Assembly (NCBI GenBank): GCA_031381645.1
Contig: JANMYB010000037.1
Span: 1 to 35,146, forward strand
DNA length: 35,146 nt
Origin: Methylotenera_A sp031381645
GTDB taxonomy: Bacteria > Pseudomonadota > Gammaproteobacteria > Burkholderiales > Methylophilaceae
Direction: 5' to 3'
The position numbers and the translations under genes are program-made. Below are positions 25,013 through 33,120 of the stretch, piece by piece. Position 1 is the first letter of the stretch; each line of letters begins with the position of its first letter. The notes beneath the pieces are model-generated. The model saw only the letters and a list, made by a program, of their open reading frames with translations. It was not told where the DNA came from and did no database searches.

Positions 25013-26250
25013 CTGACGAATTTTCTTGCGAAATTTAAAATCTTCATTCGCTCATTTAATATTTTTTTGTCGTTAGGCATATCCATAAAATTACAAGCAT
25101 CGACTATAGAGTTAAATCTGAAACTGTTTCCTAGGTGAAATTCCAATAAAATCTCAACGTATCTTTTCAGTAGGAATAGCAAAGATTCTATCTCATCTGA
25201 TTCAGAACCAGCATGAACAAACTTATTTCTGAAGTCCTTTAAGTAAGTTAGTACTTGCAATGAATAGTCATAATCATGATGTGGCACTATAAAGGCTGCA
25301 CGTCGAATCGCCTCTTTGTACGTCGTGTTTCCAAGCCCTGTCCCAGTTAGTGTTTCTAGTACGCCCCATAACTTAAGGAAAGCGTCGTTTAGGTCTCGTG
25401 TATCCAATGCCCTAGCGTACCTAAGAGTGATTGCGATTAGTTCTGATTGGTAGGATGAACGACCAAGATGTTTTCGGAAGCTTTGTGTAAATTTTAATAT
25501 TTCATCAAATTCGGCTTGCCTAGTAAACAGTGCTGTAGGTTCTAAGTAACTTGGCTCGTACCACCAAGATTCAGAAGCGGGGCTTCCATCTTGCAAGTGT
25601 AGTGTGTGGATGGGGGCTAGTAAGATGGAGTTCACTGGTTTTTGTTTTGCTGAATAAGATTTTCTTGTATGTAGCCTGCGATTTTCGCAGAAATTCCACA
25701 TTCCTCGCAGAAAATCTAAGCTGTCTAGTGCGCTCTGACCTGCCTCATATGTAGAGCGTGCCTTTACTGTAACTAAAACATCCGCATACAAGCGCGGATA
25801 GCTGCCAATTATAGAGCGCTTAGCCATTTCTAGTGATTGCGCCCTTCGACTATTCATTCGCTTAGTTAATTTAGGGTTGATTGATATGCTTGAGCCGTTA
25901 ATACGATGTAATGGGACTTTAATGTCACGGCTTAGGGAAATGCCAGTAAGTAATCGAAACTCTATAATTGGTTGGCTAAGGTATTCAGATTCAAGTTTGT
26001 TAATACATTTAAGCAGATTATCTTTAGTTATTTTCCCATCTGGTGTTTTAAAGCATGCTTTTGTGAGAATTCTCTTTTTCTCAATATCGGGCACTTGCTT
26101 ATTAAGTTCTAACATTCCTCCTAGAAGAACGCGATATTCATCAATAGCAAATCCACTATAAGAAACGCTGCCGTCTTGTGCAATTATTGCCGCCTCATTA
26201 ATAAATTCTACGAGTTTTTCAGGTTTATAATTATCACGCCAATTAGCCAT
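25009..26250 (-). CDS. Apea-like HEPN-domain protein, putative RNase/defence gene
   Basis: 413 residues, accessory in character. The C-terminal third is HEPN-like: FLKLWGVLETLTG (291-303) is the first helix pattern of Apea-like HEPN proteins, and YLKDFRNKFVHAGSE contains Arg341-Asn-x3-His346, the R-N-x3-H (Rx4H) motif used by HEPN ribonucleases in abortive-infection and toxin systems. The N-terminal 250 residues are not recognised; they include basic stretches (KRMNSRRAQSLEMAKR) and RSTYEAGQSALDSLDFLRG. No antitoxin or partner gene adjoins. It lies 21 bases after prfC on the same strand and an 8-bp direct repeat (AATGTTAG, 25005-25012 and 26268-26275) brackets it. RNase activity is inferred from the motif; a non-catalytic HEPN scaffold is possible. 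Confidence 0.78.
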   Translation of the reverse strand: MANWRDNYKPEKLVEFINEAAIIAQDGSVSYSGFAIDEYRVLLGGMLELNKQVPDIEKKRILTKACFKTPDGKITKDNLLKCINKLESEYLSQPIIEFRLLTGISLSRDIKVPLHRINGSSISINPKLTKRMNSRRAQSLEMAKRSIIGSYPRLYADVLVTVKARSTYEAGQSALDSLDFLRGMWNFCENRRLHTRKSYSAKQKPVNSILLAPIHTLHLQDGSPASESWWYEPSYLEPTALFTRQAEFDEILKFTQSFRKHLGRSSYQSELIAITLRYARALDTRDLNDAFLKLWGVLETLTGTGLGNTTYKEAIRRAAFIVPHHDYDYSLQVLTYLKDFRNKFVHAGSESDEIESLLFLLKRYVEILLEFHLGNSFRFNSIVDACNFMDMPNDKKILNERMKILNFARKFVS

Positions 26251-26267
26251 AAAAGCCTTTAAGTCAA

Positions 26268-26275
26268 AATGTTAG
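26268..26275. repeat. Right 8-bp direct repeat flanking the HEPN gene
   Basis: AATGTTAG, spanning the prfC stop codon. Together with the copy at 25005-25012 it brackets the HEPN gene almost exactly. Confidence 0.45.
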
Positions 26276-27846
26276 GCGATTTCGCGCGTTTCGGCAAATT
26301 CTATCTCAGGATACCTTTCCTGCGCCATCTGTAAATTCACACGATTCGGTGCTAAGTAAACGTAGCCATCCGCGCCATCTAGCCCCACATTAAAGCCGTA
26401 TTTATCAGCAATGGCTTTTAGGTCGGCATCGCTGCCTTTCAGCCAGCGCGCGGTGTAGCAGTCGTAAGGTTCAAACACCATATCTACGCTGTATTCGTGT
26501 TCTAAACGGTGCGCGACGACTTCAAATTGCAACATGCCGACTGCGCCTAAAATCAAGTCATTGCTTAATAGTGGGCGGAAAAGTTGCGCTGCGCCTTCTT
26601 CTGCCAATTGTTTTAGGCCAATTTGCAATTGCTTCATTTTCATCGGGTTTTTAATGCGTGCGCGGCGGAAAAACTCGGGCGCAAATGACGGTATGCCCGT
26701 GAACTTTAATGCTTCACCCTCAGTGAATGTATCGCCGACTTTAATCGTGCCATGATTCGGGATGCCGATAATGTCACCTGAATACGCTTCGTCCATGGTG
26801 GTGCGGTCTTGCGCCATAAAAGTAATGGCGTTATTCACGGCAATTTGCTTTCCAGTGCTGACTTGCTTAATTTTCATGCCGCGCTCAAATCGGCCAGAAC
26901 ACACGCGCAAAAACGCAATTCTATCGCGATGTTTCGGATCCATATTGGCTTGAATCTTAAACACAAAACCTGAGAATTTTGGTTCATCTGGCGCAACCAA
27001 TCTTGTTGCTGTGTTGCGCGCAAGCGGAGTGGGCGACAAGTCAACTACTGCGTCTAATAGGCTTTGCACGCCAAAATTGTTAATAGCCGAGCCAAAATAC
27101 ACAGGTGTTTGTTTGCCATCCAAAAAGCGCGCCGCATCAAACGTATGTGATGCACCGCGTACAAGCTCAATATCGATTCGCAAATCTGCCGCAACATGAC
27201 CTAAAAGTTCGTCTAGACGCGGATTATCGAGGCCTATAATTACTTCCGACGTGCCTTTTTCCGCACGTGGATCGAAAAACGAAATGGTGTCTGTGTAAAG
27301 ATTATAAACGCCACGAAACGATTTACCCATGCCAATCGGCCAAGTCATCGGCGCGCATTCCATGCCCAGCGTGGTTTCAATCTCGTCCAGCAACTCAATT
27401 GGCTCGCGGCTTTCGCGGTCTAGCTTGTTAATAAACGTGATAATCGGCGTATCGCGCATTCTACAAACATTCAGCAGCTTGATGGTTTGAGCCTCTACGC
27501 CATTTACTGCATCAATCACCATCACGGCGGAATCCACCGCCGTTAGCGTACGATAAGTATCTTCCGAAAAGTCATCATGGCCAGGTGTATCCAGTAGATT
27601 AATCATGTGTTCGCGATACGGAAATTGCATGACGGAAGAGGTGACTGAAATACCACGTTGTTTTTCAAGCTCCATCCAATCCGAAGTAGCATGGCGCGAG
27701 GCCTTACGCCCACGCACTTCACCCGCTACTTGAATCGCACCACCAAACCACAATAGTTTTTCAGTTAATGTGGTTTTGCCCGCATCTGGGTGCGAGATGA
27801 TGGCAAAAGTACGGCGGCGGGAAATTTCGTCTTGAAGGGCGCTCAT
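26272..27846 (-). CDS. prfC: Peptide chain release factor 3 (RF3)
   Basis: 524 residues (E. coli 529). RF3 is the GTPase that removes RF1 and RF2 from the ribosome after peptide release. Seen: G1 SHPDAGKT (18-25), the switch I region with HATSDWMELEKQRGISVTSS, G3 LLDTPGHDDFSEDTYRTL, G4 FINKLDRE, then the RF3-specific FKIQANMDPKHRDRIAFLR, FMAQDRTTMDEAYSGDIIGI, FTGIPSFAPEFFRRARI, and LGAVGMLQFEVVAHRLEHEY, ending NLQMAQERYPEIEFAETREI. These separate it from EF-G and TypA. It is downstream of the FlK-like gene by 33 bases and ahead of the HEPN gene. Its stop lies in the right-hand copy of the 8-bp repeat that flanks the HEPN gene. Confidence 0.98.
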   Translation of the reverse strand: MSALQDEISRRRTFAIISHPDAGKTTLTEKLLWFGGAIQVAGEVRGRKASRHATSDWMELEKQRGISVTSSVMQFPYREHMINLLDTPGHDDFSEDTYRTLTAVDSAVMVIDAVNGVEAQTIKLLNVCRMRDTPIITFINKLDRESREPIELLDEIETTLGMECAPMTWPIGMGKSFRGVYNLYTDTISFFDPRAEKGTSEVIIGLDNPRLDELLGHVAADLRIDIELVRGASHTFDAARFLDGKQTPVYFGSAINNFGVQSLLDAVVDLSPTPLARNTATRLVAPDEPKFSGFVFKIQANMDPKHRDRIAFLRVCSGRFERGMKIKQVSTGKQIAVNNAITFMAQDRTTMDEAYSGDIIGIPNHGTIKVGDTFTEGEALKFTGIPSFAPEFFRRARIKNPMKMKQLQIGLKQLAEEGAAQLFRPLLSNDLILGAVGMLQFEVVAHRLEHEYSVDMVFEPYDCYTARWLKGSDADLKAIADKYGFNVGLDGADGYVYLAPNRVNLQMAQERYPEIEFAETREIA

Positions 27847-27879
27847 GCTAATTGGATTCTAAATTGCAAAAGCGCTATT

Positions 27880-28305
27880 TTACAGTAGTGGGCCTTTTTT
27901 TGTGCTGACCTTTGAATCAAACTTGGCTTTGTTGATTATAAATCGCTCGTGCATGCCTTTGGATATAAGGTCGATGCCATCGTGCGCTTCAACTGCAAAA
28001 ATAAGTTTTTTGCCATCAACCGTAATAAGTTTTACTGATGCTGTCACTTCAAGTCCAGGCGGTGTTGCCGCTTCGTGGCTGACATTGATGTGTATACCAA
28101 CCGTTTGCTCTTCTGGCCAATCGAGATGTGGGTTGATTGCCTTAATGCAAGCCCACTCAAGAAAACCCACCAAAAACCCAGTCGCAAATACCTCTGACAT
28201 TGCCGTGAACTCTGCAGATTCTGGATAGAGCGCAGGCACTGTTTTTGATGTAGGCACTATAAACTTATGCACATACTTAATGCCAGGTTGTAGTGTTTCT
28301 TTCAT
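27880..28305 (-). CDS. FlK-like hot-dog acyl-CoA thioesterase
   Basis: 141 residues, strongly resembling FlK, the fluoroacetyl-CoA thioesterase of Streptomyces cattleya. The catalytic residues line up almost without gaps: Thr42 and Glu50 in FATGFLVGFLEWACIK, and His77 in VSHEAATPPG, with Gly70 preceding; KTVPALYPESAEF and AHDGIDLISKGMHERFI also match. Phe33 is kept, while the position of the FlK lid residue Phe36 appears to be Met36, which might alter fluorine selectivity. The gene lies 19 bases after acs and before prfC on the same strand, so it is likely co-transcribed with acetyl-CoA synthetase. Wider FlK-like families hydrolyse other short acyl-CoAs, so the natural substrate is uncertain. 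Confidence 0.88.
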   Translation of the reverse strand: MKETLQPGIKYVHKFIVPTSKTVPALYPESAEFTAMSEVFATGFLVGFLEWACIKAINPHLDWPEEQTVGIHINVSHEAATPPGLEVTASVKLITVDGKKLIFAVEAHDGIDLISKGMHERFIINKAKFDSKVSTKKGPLL

Positions 28306-28324
28306 TGGTTTAGCGCGACATTGA

Positions 28325-30301
28325 TTAACGAATCACTTCTTTCAACTGCTCCAAAATAGCTGGGTTATCTAACGTTGAAATATCCGAAGTGATTTCTTCG
28401 CCTTTTGCCAAGCTGCGTAATAATCTACGCATAATTTTGCCGCTACGAGTTTTTGGCAGATTGTCACCAAAGCGAATTTCATCTGGTTTAGCAATTGGCC
28501 CAATTTCTTTGCCTACCCAATTGCGTAAATTTTCAACGATTTTTTTTGCTTCTTCTCCAGTTGGTCTAGCACCTTTTAGTACCACGTAAGCAACAACTGA
28601 CTCGCCTTTAATGTCGTGTGGTTTGCCTACTACTGCGGCCTCAGCAACGAGTGGGTTTGAAACGAGTGCGGATTCAATCTCCATGGTGCCCAATCTATGC
28701 CCAGATACATTCAGCACGTCATCAATCCGTCCCATAATGGTGAAGTTGCCAGTAACGGCATCGCGCACCGCGCCATCACCCGCCAAGTAAGTCGTGCCAC
28801 CCAAATCAATTGGGTAGTAGCTAGATTTATAGCGTTCAGGGTCGTTATAAATGTTGCGTATCATCGATGGCCAAGGCTTTTTAATGACCAACAAACCACC
28901 TGTGCCCCAAGGCACATCTTTGCCTGTTTCATCGACTACGTCAATATCTATGCCTGGGAACGGTAGGGTGCATGAGCCAGGTACTAATGGAGTTGCACCT
29001 GGTAGCGGGGTGATGACATGGCCGCCTGTTTCAGTTTGCCAAAAAGTATCCACAATTGGACACTGGCTGCCACCAATATTTTCAAAATACCACATCCAAG
29101 CTTCTGGATTAATCGGCTCACCGACTGAGCCCAAAATGCGCAAACTACTTAAATCATAATTGTTAGGATGCGTACTTGGTGTAGTGTCAGCAGCTTTAAT
29201 CAGCGAACGAATAGCCGTTGGGGCAGTATAAAAGATGGTAACTTTATGTTTTTCTATCATTTGCCAAAAGCGGCCAGCATCTGGGTAAGTCGGGATGCCT
29301 TCAAAAATCACTTGCGTCGCACCCATTGCTAGAGGCCCATAAGTTACATAAGTGTGGCCAGTAATCCAGCCCACATCGGCCGTGCACCAAAATACGTCAT
29401 TTGGTTTGATGTCAAAAGTCCAGCGCATGGTGTTAAGCGCATGTAGCAAATAGCCTGCAGAGCTATGCTGCACCCCTTTTGGCTTGCCTGTCGAGCCGCT
29501 TGTATAGAGTAAAAAAAGCGGATGCTCTGCATTGACTAAGACGGGTTCACAAGTATCAGCAACACCAGCAATTAAATCATTCCACCAGACGTCATTTCCG
29601 CCAGAACTTACTTCTTGACCAGTTTTTTTCAGCACAATAACTTTTTGAATGCTCTCACATCCGCCCATGCTAAGTGCTTCATCCACTGCGGCTTTCAGCT
29701 GCATGGTTTTGCCACCGCGAAACTGGCCGTCGGAAGTGATGATTGCCGAAGCACCTGCATCTAAAATGCGCTCGTGGATGCTTTTTGCCGAAAAGCCGCC
29801 AAAAACCACGCTGTGAATCAAACCCAACCTTGCGCAGGCTTGCATAGCCACAACAGCTTCGATACCCATTGGCAGATAAATGATGACGCGCGCACCGAGA
29901 GGTAAATTAAGTTTTTTTAAGCCGTTCGCAAACCGGCACACCTGGTGATATAGCTCTTTGTAGCTAATTTTTTTACTCTCACCATTATCCGCTTCGAAAA
30001 TAATCGCGGTTTTGTTTGGAATAGTATTCAAGTGTTTATCTAAACAGTTGGCCGAAACATTCAGTTCGCCATCTTCAAACCATTTGTAAAACGGCGCGTT
30101 TTCTTCGTTCAAGGTTTTGGTGAAAGGCTTGTGCCATACTAAAAGCTCTCTCGCCAGTTTTGCCCAAAAACCTTGGAAATCTGCTGTTGCCTCGGCGCAT
30201 AGCGCATGGTAGGCGTCCATGCCAGACACATGCGCCTGACTTTTAAAGGCATCACTTGGATGAAATATGCGATTTTCATGAAGAACTGACTCAATTGACA
30301 T
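28325..30301 (-). CDS. acs: Acetyl-CoA synthetase (AMP-forming)
   Basis: 658 residues (E. coli 652). Acs converts acetate, ATP and CoA to acetyl-CoA through acetyl-AMP. Seen: the N-terminal cap (FQGFWAKLARELLVWHKPFT), GARVIIYLPMGIEAVVAMQA, GGFSAKSIHERILDAGAS, the ATP motif LYTSGSTGKPKGVQHSSAG (near 265), VDTFWQTETGGHVITPLPGA, the hinge GRIDDVLNVSGHRLGTMEIE, and the C-terminal PKTRSGKIMRRLLR with Lys622, the conserved lysine whose acetylation switches Acs off in many bacteria. The start has GGGAG about 10 bases upstream. It is first in a minus-strand run with the FlK-like thioesterase, prfC and the HEPN gene, divergent from glnE. Confidence 0.97.
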   Translation of the reverse strand: MSIESVLHENRIFHPSDAFKSQAHVSGMDAYHALCAEATADFQGFWAKLARELLVWHKPFTKTLNEENAPFYKWFEDGELNVSANCLDKHLNTIPNKTAIIFEADNGESKKISYKELYHQVCRFANGLKKLNLPLGARVIIYLPMGIEAVVAMQACARLGLIHSVVFGGFSAKSIHERILDAGASAIITSDGQFRGGKTMQLKAAVDEALSMGGCESIQKVIVLKKTGQEVSSGGNDVWWNDLIAGVADTCEPVLVNAEHPLFLLYTSGSTGKPKGVQHSSAGYLLHALNTMRWTFDIKPNDVFWCTADVGWITGHTYVTYGPLAMGATQVIFEGIPTYPDAGRFWQMIEKHKVTIFYTAPTAIRSLIKAADTTPSTHPNNYDLSSLRILGSVGEPINPEAWMWYFENIGGSQCPIVDTFWQTETGGHVITPLPGATPLVPGSCTLPFPGIDIDVVDETGKDVPWGTGGLLVIKKPWPSMIRNIYNDPERYKSSYYPIDLGGTTYLAGDGAVRDAVTGNFTIMGRIDDVLNVSGHRLGTMEIESALVSNPLVAEAAVVGKPHDIKGESVVAYVVLKGARPTGEEAKKIVENLRNWVGKEIGPIAKPDEIRFGDNLPKTRSGKIMRRLLRSLAKGEEITSDISTLDNPAILEQLKEVIR

Positions 30302-30390
30302 GCGACTACACTCCCAAACTTACTTTTAGTTGTAATGAATAATGTAAGATGTTATTAAATAATAATGCGTAATATTACCTTAAAAAACTG

Positions 30391-33120
30391 ATGCTTACAC
30401 TTGATAAATTACTCACTGAAAGCCCCTCCGACGCTAGTTTTGTAGCAGGTGTTAAGCGTATGGTGGAATGCAGTTCGTTTGCAGTACGATTGTTTACAAA
30501 AGATGCGCAATTGTTGGATGATTTGCTACAAAATCATCGCCAAGCCTATGTGGTCGCGGAAATGCAACAATTTTTGATTGCAGCAAAAATCAGTGATGAA
30601 AACGGACTTAAAAAAATATTACGGCAGTTGCGCCAGCGTGTGATTTTACGCATTATTTATCGCGATTTAAACGGTTTAGCCAATTTAGATGAAGTCGTAA
30701 AAACCACCACAAATTTGGCAGAAATCGCACTAAATGCCGCTATAAATTTTTACCAAACTTGGTTGCTCGCCATGCATGGTATGCCTCGCAGCATAGCAGG
30801 TGAGCCGCAAGATTTTATTGTCATTGGCATGGGGAAGTTAGGCGGCAGCGAGCTCAATGTGTCGTCTGACATCGATTTGATTTTTGCTTACGAGCAAGAA
30901 GGCGAAACGAATGGAAATGAAGTGATTTCTAACCAAGATTTTTTCACCAAACTTGCTAAACTAGTCATCTCTGCGTTGGACGAAACTACCGAAGATGGCT
31001 TTGTTTTCCGCGTCGATATGCGGCTGCGGCCGTTTGGCAGTGAGGGTGTATTAGTTTCAAATTTAGACGCGCTAGAAGATTACTATCAAAACAACGGACG
31101 CGAGTGGGAGCGTTATGCTTGGATTAAAGGTCGCGCGATTAATTACGAAAATAGTGCCAGCTTAGGAGCCAATATCCATGCGCTTCTTAGGCCATTTATT
31201 TTTAGGAAATATTTAGACTTTAATGCGTTAAATAGCATGCGCGATTTGAAATTGCAGATTCATCGCGATGTGATGCAAAAAGGTCAGCAAGACAATATTA
31301 AACTTGGGCGTGGCGGCATACGCGAGATAGAGTTTATCGCGCAAGTGTTTCAATTAATTCGTGGTGGGCAAGATATCAGTTTGCAAATAAAACCCACATT
31401 AGAAGTATTAAAGTTATTAAAAATTAAAGGGTTATTAGATGAAAAAACAGTAGATGAGCTAACTGCTGCTTACATTTTTTTGCGCAATTTAGAGCACCGA
31501 TTGATGTATGTGGAAGACCAGCAAACTCAGGATTTGCCTAAAACCGATGAGGCAAAGGCGCGCATTGCTAGTGCAATGCATTTCGAAAATTGGGATGTGT
31601 TTTTAGCAGAATTGAATGTGCACAAAAAAATCGTCGCGCAACATTTTGATGCGACTTTTAACGACAAAACCCTACATCAAAATGAGCAAGAAAACGCAGT
31701 TTGGCAAGGCGCAATCGAAAAAGATGCAGCCCTGAAAGCCTTGCTGAATAATGGCTACAGCGATGCTGCTGAAACGCTTTCTAGACTGCAAATGTTGCGT
31801 GCAAGTAATCGTTACCAGCAATTACCCGAGCTTAGCCGCCAGCGATTTGATGCTTTAATGCCGTTGGTGATTCGACAATCAGCTTTGGAGAGTAATGCAG
31901 ATGTGGCGTTGCTACGCACGATTATTTTGCTGGAAAATATTTGCCGTCGTGCCAGTTATTTGGCGTTGCTAGCGGAGTTTCCAGAAGCCTTGCATTTAGT
32001 GATTAAGCTTTGCGCCGCTAGCCCTTGGTTGGCGCAATATCTGACTGCACATCCGATTTTGCTGGATGAGTTATTGGATACGCGAACACTTTATGCCGTG
32101 CCGGATTTTGCAAAAATGCGTGCGGAACTGAGTGAAAAAATGGCTGAACTATTAGGTGACGCTGAAGCGCAAATGGACGCAATGCGCCATTTTAAACATG
32201 CGGCCATTATGCGTTTTGCTTCACAGGACGTGGCTGAAAGGCTTAAGTTAGAAACACTTTCGGATTATTTAAGTGCCTTGGCTGATACGATTTTAGAAGT
32301 GAGCTTGCAAGTTATTTGGCAAAGTTTAAAGTTTAAACATTGCGAAAGACCTCAATTTGCAGTGATTGGCTATGGCAAACTCGGTGGCAAAGAATTAGGC
32401 TATATGTCAGATTTGGATATTATTTTCCTCTACCAAGATGAGCATGAAAATGCTGCAGAGAATTATGCGCGCTTTGCGCAGCGTATTAGTAGTTGGTTTA
32501 ATAGCGCAACCAATGCAGGTTTACTCTATGAAACTGATTTGCAATTGCGGCCAGATGGTAACAGCGGTTTGCTGGTGAGTTCGGTCGCAGCTTTTCGCGA
32601 TTATCAATTGCATAAAGCTTGGGTCTGGGAACATCAAGCCATTACGCGTGCACGATTTGTGGCAGGCGATGCCAGTATTGGTGAGGTTTTTGATAAAATT
32701 CGTATTGAAGTCATCACTCAAATACGCGACACCGAAAAACTAAAAACCGAAGTGCTTGCCATGCGTGAAAAAATGCGCGCCGCACAAATTTTTATTGCGG
32801 GTATGTTTGATATTAAACACAGCATAGGCGGTATTATTGATGTGGAATTTTTGGTGCAATATTTAGTGTTGGTGCATTCAAAACAACACCCCAAACTCAC
32901 AGGTAATATCGGTAATATTGGCTTATTAAAACTGTTGTCTAAACTTAAAATTATTGACCAAAATTTGGCCGAAAAAGTAGTGTTTGCATATCGAGACTTT
33001 CGTCGCATGCAACATGTGCTCAAGCTACAAGGCGCGTTACATATGCGAGTGGATGTAGCTATGGTCAGCGAGCATGCGAGCGCTGTAAAAGCTTTGTGGA
33101 ATCAAGTGTTTGCGGATTAA
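30391..33120 (+). CDS. glnE: Bifunctional glutamine synthetase adenylyltransferase/deadenylase
   Basis: 909 residues (E. coli 946). GlnE adds AMP to and removes it from glutamine synthetase in response to PII and glutamine. Two nucleotidyltransferase domains are seen: the N-terminal deadenylase with GMGKLGGSELNVSSDIDLIF (from about 146) and the C-terminal adenylylase with GYGKLGGKELGYMSDLDIIF (from about 655), each with the paired aspartates of the metal site. Each domain is followed by its partner block: RVDMRLRPFGSEGVLVSNL, and TDLQLRPDGNSGLLVSS with YQLHKAWVWEHQAITRARFV. The C-terminus GGIIDVEFLVQYLVL, then RRMQHVLKLQG, is typical. The Shine-Dalgarno sequence is poor. It converges with the RIO kinase gene and shares the stop palindrome TTAA. 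One copy of the AATATCCATG motif lies at 31170-31180. Confidence 0.97.
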   Translation: MLTLDKLLTESPSDASFVAGVKRMVECSSFAVRLFTKDAQLLDDLLQNHRQAYVVAEMQQFLIAAKISDENGLKKILRQLRQRVILRIIYRDLNGLANLDEVVKTTTNLAEIALNAAINFYQTWLLAMHGMPRSIAGEPQDFIVIGMGKLGGSELNVSSDIDLIFAYEQEGETNGNEVISNQDFFTKLAKLVISALDETTEDGFVFRVDMRLRPFGSEGVLVSNLDALEDYYQNNGREWERYAWIKGRAINYENSASLGANIHALLRPFIFRKYLDFNALNSMRDLKLQIHRDVMQKGQQDNIKLGRGGIREIEFIAQVFQLIRGGQDISLQIKPTLEVLKLLKIKGLLDEKTVDELTAAYIFLRNLEHRLMYVEDQQTQDLPKTDEAKARIASAMHFENWDVFLAELNVHKKIVAQHFDATFNDKTLHQNEQENAVWQGAIEKDAALKALLNNGYSDAAETLSRLQMLRASNRYQQLPELSRQRFDALMPLVIRQSALESNADVALLRTIILLENICRRASYLALLAEFPEALHLVIKLCAASPWLAQYLTAHPILLDELLDTRTLYAVPDFAKMRAELSEKMAELLGDAEAQMDAMRHFKHAAIMRFASQDVAERLKLETLSDYLSALADTILEVSLQVIWQSLKFKHCERPQFAVIGYGKLGGKELGYMSDLDIIFLYQDEHENAAENYARFAQRISSWFNSATNAGLLYETDLQLRPDGNSGLLVSSVAAFRDYQLHKAWVWEHQAITRARFVAGDASIGEVFDKIRIEVITQIRDTEKLKTEVLAMREKMRAAQIFIAGMFDIKHSIGGIIDVEFLVQYLVLVHSKQHPKLTGNIGNIGLLKLLSKLKIIDQNLAEKVVFAYRDFRRMQHVLKLQGALHMRVDVAMVSEHASAVKALWNQVFAD
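31170..31180 (+). repeat. Motif copy 5: CAATATCCATG
   Basis: Core CAATATCCATG with flanks GGAGC and CGCTT inside glnE, read as Ala-Asn-Ile-His-Ala. The left flank GGAGC is shared with copy 1. Confidence 0.7.
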
